Of a stretch of DNA of 64,000 nucleotides, positions 9,501-17,271 are shown in pieces. The stretch spans positions 186,001-250,000 of the forward strand of contig NZ_JAGPXB010000001.1 of NCBI RefSeq assembly GCF_018069925.1, in the 5' to 3' direction. The notes beneath the pieces are model-generated. The model searched no databases, had not been told where the DNA came from, and saw nothing but the letters and a program-made list of their open reading frames with translations. The position numbers were made by a program, and so were the translations under genes. Position 1 is the first letter of the stretch; each line of letters begins with the position of its first letter. The stretch comes from Flavobacterium erciyesense (GTDB lineage Bacteria > Bacteroidota > Bacteroidia > Flavobacteriales > Flavobacteriaceae).

Positions 9501-9836
9501 ACCTGCCTTTTGGGAAATGTCTTCAAATTTGAAATTACCTTTGTTTAAATACAGTTTATTAGGTCCTAAATTTGAGGTAAAATAAACATCAGAAAGACCA
9601 TCATTATTAATATCACCAATTGCAACACCTCCGCCATTGTAGAAATTACGGTATTTAAAGATGTTCATATCAGCTCCATTCTTTACTTCATTAAAAAATG
9701 AAATTCCTGTTTCTGAGCTATTCATCTTAGTGAATAACGACCCTTCTTCACCTTGCTTCTTATCGGAACAATTTAAAAAAGCAACAGCGAGAATACAGCT
9801 TGCAACTAAGCGCTTTAACATAATTGGTTTTGACAT
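6504..9836 (-). CDS. FG-GAP/VCBS repeat lipoprotein with ASPIC/UnbV domain (first of tandem pair)
   Basis: The protein has 1,110 residues from the ATG at 9834-9836. A second ATG five codons in (9819-9821) would give the signal MLKRLVASCILAVAFLNC and is equally plausible. The probable lipidated Cys is in FLNC, a poor match to the E. coli lipobox. FG-GAP loops include DINNDGLSDVYF, DLNADGFLDIYV and DYDKDGDLDVYI, and there is an ASPIC/UnbV segment (PSRGFQSSIDYTMTFGIG ... RVIWPNG). The layout matches the following gene throughout, with a conserved NFYNGGGVAIGDINNDG or YYYNGGGVALGDINNDG opening, so the pair arose by duplication. It heads a four-gene operon with the haloperoxidase-like and GyrI-like genes. 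A terminator at 9914-9942 separates it from susD, and no consensus promoter was found in the gap, so expression may depend on read-through. Confidence 0.88.
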   Translation of the reverse strand: MSKPIMLKRLVASCILAVAFLNCSDKKQGEEGSLFTKMNSSETGISFFNEVKNGADMNIFKYRNFYNGGGVAIGDINNDGLSDVYFTSNLGPNKLYLNKGNFKFEDISQKAGVEGKKSWSTGVVMVDLNADGFLDIYVCNAGNNLGNQQKNELFINNKNGTFTEKAEEYNLADTGITTHAAFFDYDKDGDLDVYILNNSFIPVSSLNYSNKRELRDKDWDVAEILKGGGDKLLRNDNGKFTDVSADSGIYGSLIGFGLGVTVGDVNGDLYPDIYVSNDFYERDYLYINNKNGTFTEEIKGWTSHISQSSMGADMADINNDGKADIFVTDMLPEPDERLKTTTNFENYDLFVRKVNLDFYHQYMQNTLQVNNGENQFLEIANYAGVAKTDWSWGALLFDMDNDGYKDIFVCNGIYNDLTNQDFVDFFANEFMQKMVVTGKKEEIQTIISKMPSTPIANYAYKNNKNLTFTNEATNWGLDRPSFSNGAAYADLDNDGDLDLVVNNVNMESFVYRNNSEKNAKNQYVKVKLKGNGQNTFAVGSVVELFAGSEVIRQELIPSRGFQSSIDYTMTFGIGDKKIDSLRVIWPNGTTETIKKIAKNAVLNLDIAKAKGTFSPKGNNQKTQFSAVNSSFVAHKENNFIDFDHEGLVSKMLSQEGPSMCVADVNGDGNDDVFIGGAKGQSGKIYLNAGNGNFKISSQKDLDLDATFEDTAASFFDADNDGDVDLLVGSGGNEKADQVNYKNRLYLNNGKGVFTRSETVIPTTSNNVAVIAAYDFDLDGDTDVFIGSRSVPGVYGIDPKHLLLENDGKGNFRNVIDKKAFKINNFGMITDAIWEDIDNDSKKDLILVGDWTAPMIFKNNGRRLVEFKSNLSTYTGFWNSVSCVDLNNDGKKDLVLGNKGTNTPYKPSQNNPLKLFTNDFDNNGTIEQIATRSINGKDLPINLKQELAKQIPSIKKKNLSYAAYATKTFQDLFSKEIVENSIQKTVAYQESCVAINTGNGKFVITALPAQVQFSSVNTIATMDVNNDGYLDLILGGNQYEFKPQYGRLDANYGSVLLGSKKGTFTKSNSTASGFFVRGEIKKIQLIKNKNKKTFLLAAINNDVPKLFKLNE

Positions 9837-9913
9837 TGAATTAGAAAATTGTAAGTATTAGAATTGCCTAATTTATATATTATTAGTAGAATAACGAATA
9901 AAATTATAAAAAA

Positions 9914-9942
9914 ATAAAGAGGGTAATAAATACCCTCTTTAT
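9914..9942 (-). terminator. Terminator after susC-susD
   Basis: A perfect 12-base-pair stem (ATAAAGAGGGTA / TACCCTCTTTAT) with a 5-base loop is followed, in minus-strand sense, by a run of seven T. It lies 37 bases after the susD stop and before the FG-GAP operon. It would end or attenuate transcripts from the susC promoter. Confidence 0.85.
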
Positions 9943-9978
9943 GACTAACTCAAAAAAATAATTAATTATAAACAACTC

Positions 9979-11526
9979 TTAATATCCAGGGTTTTGCTTT
10001 AAGTTTGGATTAAATAAAGCAGCGGATGGTATAGGGAATAAAGCATATTTTTTATCAGAAACATAAGCTTTAAGCTCTCTTGCTTGTAAAAATTTGCCAA
10101 AACGAATCATGTCATTTCTTCTATACTCTTCAAACCACAATTCACGTCCTCTTTCTGCATACACTGCATCTAAAGTAGTTGGAACTGTACCTGCCACATT
10201 TGTTCTTGATATTAACTGTGCAAATTTCGCCGCATCGTTAACTCCCGTACCACCACGCAAAATAGCCTCAGCTTTCATCAATAACGCATCTGAATAACGC
10301 ATCAAAACAAAATCATTATTTGGAGAACCTAAACTACTCACATCTGGAATATATTTTTGAGCTCTAATACCTGCAGACTCTAAAGTAGCACCACTCGTAA
10401 TTAAAGTCAAATTTTTTGTAAATATTAAAGGCTGCCCGTCAGGATTAGCTGTTGTTTTAATTCTATCTAAAACTTTAACAGTCCCTCCTGGTTTATAAAC
10501 CTGACCTACTTGAAAACCTACAGGATTACCGAAGTTTGCAATAATAGCTGGATCAGCATTTTTCGCTCTCCTATCGTTCGGATTAAATTTATCGTAATAC
10601 TCCGCAACAGTTGCAAAACCATTCCATCCATCAGGTGTTTGGTTGTAGTGCATACCCATTCTCCAAAAACATTGAATGTTTCCTCCATTACCTGGACTAT
10701 TTCTAGAAGAAAATAATATCTCTGGCGAAGTATTATTATCTGGCTTAAAGTTATCCCAGTAGTCAGGTGCTAAACTTGCGTTTATAGCATCTACATTTTG
10801 TACAACTTTTGTCATATCTGCTGGTGCAAATGTGTAAGGCCCAGCAGCATCTTCTGCAGTGAAAACTCCTTTGTTTAAATATAATTTAGCTAATAAAAAA
10901 TGAGCTGCATCCTTATTTGCAACATTGGCATTTCCAGCGGTTCTATTTGGCAAAGCACTTAGAACAGCTTCTACCTCTTGAATTACAAAATCAGTTGCTT
11001 GTGATCTGCTCCAAACCTTAGGATCTGCTAAAGAAGACTCACCAGCTTCACGATAAGGTACTTGACCAAATAAATCAATTACATGGTAGTAATAAAAAGC
11101 TCTTAAAAATCGCGCTTCAGCCTTTTGACTTGCCGTTCCGCTACCGCTAAAAATTACTAAGTTACAGTTATTAACTTGGGATAATAATTGATTCCAAGCC
11201 CCTCGTACTTCATTATGATCTGGTCCCCAAGTATGCGTATGAATTTGCCTCCATACACCTGCATCATCCCAGTCACCACCTCTTGTAGGACCAACTAGTG
11301 CGTCAGAAGACATTTCATTTAATGCAAACATAGTCCCTTGCCCCTGAAAGTTTCTTAAACCTTCATACGAAGTTGCTAAAAATTGCACTGGATCGATGGC
11401 TCCTGTACTAGCGTCCTCAGGAATTGCATAACCATCCAATACCTCTTCTTCGAGATTGGTACAACTTATACCTAGTACTAGAGTACCAGACAATAAGATG
11501 CCTTTAATAATATTAATTCTTTTCAT
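9979..11526 (-). CDS. SusD/RagB-family glycan-binding outer-membrane lipoprotein
   Basis: The protein has 515 residues with a lipoprotein signal ending VLGISC (Cys22). It shows the SusD family pattern: an N-terminal helical TPR-like region with ARFLRAFYYYHVIDLFGQVPY, a middle loop region with WRMGMHYNQTPDGWNG, and the C-terminal segment ERGRELWFEEYRRNDMIRFGKF ending in FPIPSAALFNPNLKQNPGY. SusD proteins form the lid of the SusC transporter and capture oligosaccharides at the cell surface. The gene begins 10 bases after susC and shares its transcript, which ends at the terminator at 9914-9942. The ligand is inferred from the neighbouring GH32, GH13 and GH65 genes to be a sucrose-type or alpha-glucosyl oligosaccharide. 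Confidence 0.95.
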   Translation of the reverse strand: MKRINIIKGILLSGTLVLGISCTNLEEEVLDGYAIPEDASTGAIDPVQFLATSYEGLRNFQGQGTMFALNEMSSDALVGPTRGGDWDDAGVWRQIHTHTWGPDHNEVRGAWNQLLSQVNNCNLVIFSGSGTASQKAEARFLRAFYYYHVIDLFGQVPYREAGESSLADPKVWSRSQATDFVIQEVEAVLSALPNRTAGNANVANKDAAHFLLAKLYLNKGVFTAEDAAGPYTFAPADMTKVVQNVDAINASLAPDYWDNFKPDNNTSPEILFSSRNSPGNGGNIQCFWRMGMHYNQTPDGWNGFATVAEYYDKFNPNDRRAKNADPAIIANFGNPVGFQVGQVYKPGGTVKVLDRIKTTANPDGQPLIFTKNLTLITSGATLESAGIRAQKYIPDVSSLGSPNNDFVLMRYSDALLMKAEAILRGGTGVNDAAKFAQLISRTNVAGTVPTTLDAVYAERGRELWFEEYRRNDMIRFGKFLQARELKAYVSDKKYALFPIPSAALFNPNLKQNPGY

Positions 11527-11536
11527 CGTCTTATAA

Positions 11537-14512
11537 TTAAAATGTTACATTAAGTCCAATACCAAGACTTCTTTCTCTTGGGTAAGATAAATATTCCATA
11601 CCTGCTGAAGGGACACCGTTCAAAGACTTGTCAGTATCAACCTCCGGATCAGTTCCTGAATATTTAGTAATGATAAATAAATTAGAACCGTTAACAAATA
11701 ACCTTGCTGATTTGATTCTTAATTTCTCAATCATATTATTTTTAAATGTGTAACCAAAAGTTAAGTTACCCATTCTTAAGAAATCACCTTTTTCTAAGTA
11801 TTTAGTACTTGGTGAATTCGGGTCACCTTGTGCTTGCGGTGATGTTGCAGCCTCTAAGGTAGTGTTTCTGCCTCCTAGGAAAGCACCTTTGAAAAAGTAT
11901 GCGTTAGAGGTGTTATTATAAATATAATGACCAAAAGCTCCATAAAATGATGCTGAAGCATCGAAATTTTTATAGGTAAAGCTTGTAGAAAAACCTACAT
12001 TCACTTTCGGTAACGGTTGCTTGTCAAGAATTTTTTTAGCTGCATTACCTAACCCTGTATCATTGCCAGCTGCATCAGCATAAATTGAATTTCCAGAAGC
12101 GTCATAACCTCTCCACTCATAAAGATTATATGAATATAAAGGCTTGTCATTTGTTATAACTTGTGCGTAAGCCCCAGATAAACCTTGACCACTTAAACCT
12201 CCCGTTTGCACAAAACCAGCAAAATTGGTAAATTTATTAGTGTTAAAAGATGCGTTTCCTGAAACATCCCAAGTAAAATCATCTGACTCGATAACTTTGT
12301 AATTCAATGAAATCTCAAAACCTTTATTTATTAAATTGCCTTTTGCATTTAACAAACGAGGAAAATAAGTTCCTGGTTGAGATCCATCTGGCTGATTAGG
12401 GAAAATAAGGTCAGTAGTATTCTTATTATAGTAATCCAAAGAACCAGTCAATCTGTTATTTAATAATTCAAAATCAATTCCCGCTCCTACAGAAGAAGTA
12501 GTTTCCCACTTCAAATCTGGATTTGCATTATTTACGGTCACAGGAGTACCATTCAAACCAAACTGACCTGCCGATACCGCTGAATTAGGAGCAAATTCCT
12601 GGTTTCCTGTAATACCGTAACTTCCTCTAAGTTTTAAATCATTCACGAGACCTGATTTTGCCTCGATAAACTTATACCCAACTCCTACGGATGGGAACGT
12701 TCCATATTTGTTGTTCACACCAAATTTACTAGACCCGTCAACACGAATCGTTCCTGTAACCAATAATTTTTTCATAAGGGTAGCGTTAAATCTAGCGAAA
12801 TAAGACTGTAAATCAACTTTGTTACGACCAGATGAAACTCTATATTCTCTTGAAAGAGCACCCTCCATGTTATCAATTAAATTAGTTTGATTAATATTGA
12901 ATCCTTTTGCACTAGAGCCAAATCCATCAAAACCATATTCATAAAATGAATATCCTGCCAAAGCATCAAATACAAAATTCTCATTAAATTCCTTGTTGTA
13001 ATTTAAAGTATGTTCGAAAGTTCTATTGAACTTATTTTGTGTCGAAATAAAAGCAGTTCCTCTTTTAACGGTATTATCCGCAGGATCCGTAGCTTGAAAT
13101 TGATCTCCTTGAATATTCATAGTTGGCAACAATTGACTCTTTCTGGTAGAAGTTGAATTTTCTACACCAAATAGAAACTTGTAGCTAAAATTGCTGTTAA
13201 TTTTGTAAGTTGCCGATAAACTACCAAATAACTTACTAGTATTAGTGTAGTCATTGTAAGAGTTTAACAATTGAACCGGATTCAAAAACGTGTTACTAAT
13301 AACGTTAAAAGTACCATCTGAGTTGTAGATTGGTGAAGTTGGATTCCAGTATAATGCTGATCCGATTATGTTACCAATAAAACCAGCATCATTAGATATC
13401 AGTGTAGTTTGATCTTTGATACCAGCATATATTAATCTTGTTTCTACTTTTAATGCTCCTCCAAAAAAGTCATTAGAATTGTAAAGAGATGCTGTATATC
13501 TTCCTAACCCAGTATTTTTAACAATACCATCTGTATCTGTGGCACTTAAAGAAAGTCTTGTGTTTGAGTTTTCTGTTGATTTACTGAAAGATAAGTCATG
13601 ATTTTTAGTAATTCCTGATCTTAAAACGGCATCTTTCCAGTTATACGATCTTGAATTTTGGTCATCACCACCTGCCGCGGCAAATTGATCACCTGACATT
13701 ACACCAAAATCTCCAGCGATTTTACTGAATTGTACTGAAGTTGAATAAGCTAATTCAGGCTCTTTAGATTTTCCTTTTCTAGTAGTGATTACAATTACTC
13801 CATTTGCTCCACGAGCACCATAAATAGCGGTAGACGAAGCATCTTTCAAAACAGACATACTTTCGATATCGTTTTGATTAACAAAATTTAAGGGATTTCT
13901 TGGTGTTGAGCCTCCAAGTAAACCATCTCCACTAGCAGAAATATTTCCCCCATCAAGAGGTACACCATCTACAACAATAAGAGGACCATTTCCAGATCTT
14001 ACGGAGGTGTTACCACGAACGCGAATAGAAATAGCTCCCCCTGGCTCACCACTTGACTGTGTAACCTGAACACCTGCTACTTTACCACGTAAAAGTTGTG
14101 CCGGTGAAGGAGATGCAACATTATCAAATTTTTTGGCGCTAATTTGATCAACCGCACCTGTTGCATCTTTCTTTTTAACAGATCCATAACCGATTACAAC
14201 AACTTCTTTAAGCTCTGCCGAATCCTCTTTCATAACCACATTCACTGTGCTTTTGCCGGCTACAGTTATCTCTTGTGTTTTCAGACCAATGTAACTAAAA
14301 ACTAAGACTGCATTAGGTCCAACATTCTTGATTGTAAATTTTCCATCGAAATCAGTTTGAGCTCCGTTTTTTGTTCCTTTTACTAACACAGAAGCCCCTG
14401 GAAGAGGACCGCTACCGTCAGAAACCGTACCTGACACATCCTGAGCATAGGTCAAGCTTGTGCAAAGTATCGTCAGAAACAACATCAAGCCTTTAATTAG
14501 ACTATTTTTCAT
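11537..14512 (-). CDS. SusC/RagA-family TonB-dependent outer-membrane transporter
   Basis: The protein has 991 residues. A signal peptide ends at TYA (residue 23) and is followed by a carboxypeptidase-D-like regulatory domain at about 26-100. The SusC-type junction ELKEVVVIGYGSVKKKD leads into the plug domain, with QLLRGKVAGVQV and GPLIVVDGVPLDGG. The remaining roughly 750 residues form the barrel and end with a C-terminal Phe (GIGLNVTF), the usual outer-membrane assembly signal. It should import oligosaccharides through the outer membrane using TonB energy, with the SusD protein encoded 10 bases downstream as lid. A -7 element TATGTTTG and two LacI-type operators lie upstream (14570-14647). 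No frameshift is visible. The substrate is inferred from context only. Confidence 0.95.
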   Translation of the reverse strand: MKNSLIKGLMLFLTILCTSLTYAQDVSGTVSDGSGPLPGASVLVKGTKNGAQTDFDGKFTIKNVGPNAVLVFSYIGLKTQEITVAGKSTVNVVMKEDSAELKEVVVIGYGSVKKKDATGAVDQISAKKFDNVASPSPAQLLRGKVAGVQVTQSSGEPGGAISIRVRGNTSVRSGNGPLIVVDGVPLDGGNISASGDGLLGGSTPRNPLNFVNQNDIESMSVLKDASSTAIYGARGANGVIVITTRKGKSKEPELAYSTSVQFSKIAGDFGVMSGDQFAAAGGDDQNSRSYNWKDAVLRSGITKNHDLSFSKSTENSNTRLSLSATDTDGIVKNTGLGRYTASLYNSNDFFGGALKVETRLIYAGIKDQTTLISNDAGFIGNIIGSALYWNPTSPIYNSDGTFNVISNTFLNPVQLLNSYNDYTNTSKLFGSLSATYKINSNFSYKFLFGVENSTSTRKSQLLPTMNIQGDQFQATDPADNTVKRGTAFISTQNKFNRTFEHTLNYNKEFNENFVFDALAGYSFYEYGFDGFGSSAKGFNINQTNLIDNMEGALSREYRVSSGRNKVDLQSYFARFNATLMKKLLVTGTIRVDGSSKFGVNNKYGTFPSVGVGYKFIEAKSGLVNDLKLRGSYGITGNQEFAPNSAVSAGQFGLNGTPVTVNNANPDLKWETTSSVGAGIDFELLNNRLTGSLDYYNKNTTDLIFPNQPDGSQPGTYFPRLLNAKGNLINKGFEISLNYKVIESDDFTWDVSGNASFNTNKFTNFAGFVQTGGLSGQGLSGAYAQVITNDKPLYSYNLYEWRGYDASGNSIYADAAGNDTGLGNAAKKILDKQPLPKVNVGFSTSFTYKNFDASASFYGAFGHYIYNNTSNAYFFKGAFLGGRNTTLEAATSPQAQGDPNSPSTKYLEKGDFLRMGNLTFGYTFKNNMIEKLRIKSARLFVNGSNLFIITKYSGTDPEVDTDKSLNGVPSAGMEYLSYPRERSLGIGLNVTF

Positions 14513-14569
14513 ACGTAATAAATAAGTTGGTTAATAATTTGTTTTACTGGTTTGTTTAATATTAGTTAT

Positions 14570-14647
14570 CAAACATAATTATAATTTTATGATAAATTTG
14601 GGATTTACACAAACTATAACGTTTTCGTTATGCCGAAAACGTTTTCG
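14570..14647 (-). promoter_or_regulatory. susC promoter with two upstream LacI-type operators
   Basis: On the minus strand a consensus -7 element TATGTTTG lies at 14570-14577, without a good TTG at the usual distance. Upstream lie a degenerate operator CTATAACGTTTTCG (12 of 14) at 14614-14627 and a perfect CGAAAACGTTTTCG at 14634-14647, with centres 20 bases apart. Their centres are 47 and 67 bases from the -7 centre. Sites this far upstream, next to a weak -33 element, fit activation better than simple blocking of polymerase. The rest of the 14513-15069 gap is AT-rich and holds only the GH65 terminator near its far end. Confidence 0.7.
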
Positions 14648-15008
14648 ATTTTAAAATAGATACCGCAATAAATTAATACTAAAAATGAATAAAATATAAA
14701 AATTAACAGTAAAAAAAATCGATATAACTGAAATTTTCTCTTTCAACGACGAAAAACGTTACATAAACTTCAAAAACTGTTTGAGTTTTGCAAAATCATT
14801 GCGAATTATTCAAAAAAAAAAAGAAGGTTTACTTTTAAAAAAAATGAAGTTAAATTTTTATAAGTATCAGTCGATAAAACAATTAGAAAAATATAAGTAG
14901 CAAAAAATCACTGCTAGTAACCAAATATCATAAATTAATTATCAAATTTATCACAGAGCATCAAGTACTGCACAACATTTTATTTGATGCTAAATACCGC
15001 CAAAAAAA

Positions 15009-15049
15009 AATACAACATTTCCCGCTTGGACAACAGGAAACATTGTATT
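15009..15049 (-). terminator. Terminator after the GH65 gene
   Basis: An imperfect 14-base-pair stem (AATACAACATTTCC paired with GGAAACATTGTATT, two mismatches) with a 13-base loop is followed in minus-strand sense by nine T. It lies about 20 bases after the GH65 stop. GH65 is therefore probably transcribed alone, and susC uses its own promoter. Confidence 0.7.
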
Positions 15050-15069
15050 TACAACAAAAAACAACAATT

Positions 15070-17076
15070 TTAATTAATCTTAATCGTTCTATTATCGGTA
15101 CCTAAACCAATAATTTTTAAAGATTTCCATTGCTTAGGTAACAAACCTTTATTGTACCTAAAACCTGTATCTGTTTGTTCAACTCCACCAAATCCAAAAA
15201 TTACCGCTTGTAACATAGCTCCTGCACCTGTTGCAAAGTAAGGATTATTGCTATTTGCTGATTCAGAGAAAACTCCAAAAGGGGGGCGACTATTAGGCAA
15301 ATATGATTTCACAAAATAATCGTAGGCTTTTTCACGGTTACCCAAGCGTGCGTACAAAACAGATAATACTCCAGAAGCCATTGCAGGACCATCTTTTTTA
15401 TCAATTTTTTCTGAGTAATATGCTAAATCACGTTCTATTTGTTCTTTATTTGTGATTACATGTAAAGGATAGGCTAACAAATTTACATCGGCTTGTTTTA
15501 TCATTTGTCCATCATAACCCTTGTAATTTTGTGTAATACCATCTTTAGAATGAATTTTTAATTTTTCTGCAACTGTTTTCCATTTTGGATCAATTGGTTC
15601 ATTTAAAATTGTAGCTGCCTTAATAGTATTTTTTAATGATTCAATAGCAGCGGCATTTGTAAAAGCGTTGTCATCTACATGCTGAGCATATTCATCAGCT
15701 CCTACTACATTTAGAATAGAAAAACTACCATCTGCATTTTCATTAACTCGGCTCACCCAAAAATCAGCAGTTTCTTTTAAAACATTCCATTCCTTTTGCA
15801 GCCAAACTTTGTCCTGTGTTAAGGCATAATAATTCCAAAATGCGATAGAAACATCAGATGTAATATGTTGTTCAAAAATACCTGTTAAGGCCCACGTTGG
15901 TGTAGCTTCTTCGCCAGTATCATCAGATTCCCAAGGGTACATTGCGCCTTTATAACCATATATGAAAGCTTTTTGCTTGGCTTTTTCTAAGCGATCTGAA
16001 CGGTAATCTAGGCATGATTTAGCCAAATCAGGTTGCAATGCCAAAAGTGTTGGAAACATCCACAATTCAGTGTCCCAAAAAATATGACCATTGTAGCCCT
16101 GAGATGACAAGCCCATTGGAGCAATACTTTGCCTTGTACCAGATCTGATGTAGGAATACAAGTTGAACAAAGCAAAACGAACTCTTTGTTGCGCATCAAG
16201 ATCTCCTTCTATTTGAATATCCCCAGAATCCCAAAGTACTGACCATGCTTTTTGGTGTTTTGAAACTAACTTATCAATTCCCTCTTGTAATGCATAGATA
16301 GGCTGTCTTTCAGATTCATTAACAGGATCTGTTACATCTTTAGAAGTACAAATACCTCCTGCCACGGCAAAACGATATTTTTGACCTTTGCGTAATTTTG
16401 TAGTAAAACCAACTTCATTACCAGTTTGCTGCAAATCTTCAACCTTTTGATCAAACAAAAAAGTTGTTGCTGCCGCTACAGTATATTTCCCAGTACGTGT
16501 TTTTGCAACAGTACTAAAAATTGGCATTCTATATTGATTGTCCTTGAGTACTCTAAACTGATTTTTTGCGTCTTTCAATTCTTCGGGAACAATCATATAA
16601 TTGCTGGCCTTTAGATCTAAATCTTTAGATGGAATAATTTCTACAATAGCCATAGCAGAAAAAGGAACTGCTCTATTGGCTATAATTGTATAAGTAATTT
16701 GAGCAGAATTATTGAAGGTAAAAGAAGTTGTTGAGGTTCCATTTTTCATAGACACTACTTGCTTCCAATTCTCAATTGTGTTCGATTGCACTTCCTTTTG
16801 ATCTAAAAATAATTTGAGATTCAAAAATTCTATACCACGAACAATTCTACTAATCCCGTTTTCAGGACTGCCATCATAAACTCCATTTAAAATAATCTCT
16901 TTAGTTCGCAAAGGGGTATCGTCAGTTACAATTCCTATTTGTCCATTTGCCATAGCAACTCCAAAATAATTGGAGCGTGATGTTGCTACTAAATTCCACT
17001 CATCCCCTTGCGATTGCGCAAAAGTCATGGAGGTTAGAAATAAAATAATAAACGAAAATAGATGTCTTGAAATCAT
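15070..17076 (-). CDS. Secreted glycoside hydrolase family 65 alpha-glucosidase
   Basis: The protein has 668 residues with a Sec signal peptide ending TFA-QSQ. The GH65 (alpha/alpha)6-barrel motifs are present: NGHIFWDTELWMFPTLL at 329-345, YPWESDDTGEE at 380-390, and NVVGADEYAQHVDDNAFTN at 456-474, where Glu462 is the expected catalytic acid. Glu605 in FSESANSNNPYF is the likely general base. GH65 phosphorylases lack a base at this point, so the enzyme is more likely a hydrolase. Known GH65 hydrolases from Bacteroidota include kojibiose (alpha-1,2-glucobiose) hydrolases, and trehalases also belong to the family; the exact linkage cannot be read here. It is transcribed divergently from the GH32 gene, with one shared LacI-type operator between them. 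An exact -7 element TAAATTTG lies at 17100-17107. The product should be periplasmic glucose. Confidence 0.88.
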   Translation of the reverse strand: MISRHLFSFIILFLTSMTFAQSQGDEWNLVATSRSNYFGVAMANGQIGIVTDDTPLRTKEIILNGVYDGSPENGISRIVRGIEFLNLKLFLDQKEVQSNTIENWKQVVSMKNGTSTTSFTFNNSAQITYTIIANRAVPFSAMAIVEIIPSKDLDLKASNYMIVPEELKDAKNQFRVLKDNQYRMPIFSTVAKTRTGKYTVAAATTFLFDQKVEDLQQTGNEVGFTTKLRKGQKYRFAVAGGICTSKDVTDPVNESERQPIYALQEGIDKLVSKHQKAWSVLWDSGDIQIEGDLDAQQRVRFALFNLYSYIRSGTRQSIAPMGLSSQGYNGHIFWDTELWMFPTLLALQPDLAKSCLDYRSDRLEKAKQKAFIYGYKGAMYPWESDDTGEEATPTWALTGIFEQHITSDVSIAFWNYYALTQDKVWLQKEWNVLKETADFWVSRVNENADGSFSILNVVGADEYAQHVDDNAFTNAAAIESLKNTIKAATILNEPIDPKWKTVAEKLKIHSKDGITQNYKGYDGQMIKQADVNLLAYPLHVITNKEQIERDLAYYSEKIDKKDGPAMASGVLSVLYARLGNREKAYDYFVKSYLPNSRPPFGVFSESANSNNPYFATGAGAMLQAVIFGFGGVEQTDTGFRYNKGLLPKQWKSLKIIGLGTDNRTIKIN

Positions 17077-17099
17077 GATTTTGTATTTGGTTTTTCAAT

Positions 17100-17239
17100 C
17101 AAATTTAAAGAAAATAGGTTGCAATAAAATGAAACGAAACATAAAGTAGCTCATAATTGAATCGAAAACGTTTTCGGCATTTGAAATCAAAATTTCCATA
17201 GGAATATTTTAACACTTCCAAAATAGAATTCTATTTTTA
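17100..17239. promoter_or_regulatory. Divergent GH65/GH32 promoter region with central LacI-type operator
   Basis: A perfect palindrome CGAAAACGTTTTCG lies at 17163-17176. On the minus strand the GH65 -7 element TAAATTTG is at 17100-17107. On the plus strand a near-match TATTTTTA is at 17232-17239, 32 bases before the GH32 start. Both -7 centres lie 66 bases from the operator centre, so one bound regulator could serve both promoters in the same geometry. The same distance is seen at susC (67). Confidence 0.7.
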
Positions 17240-17271
17240 TACAAATACTTTAATTTTAAAACCAATTCATT

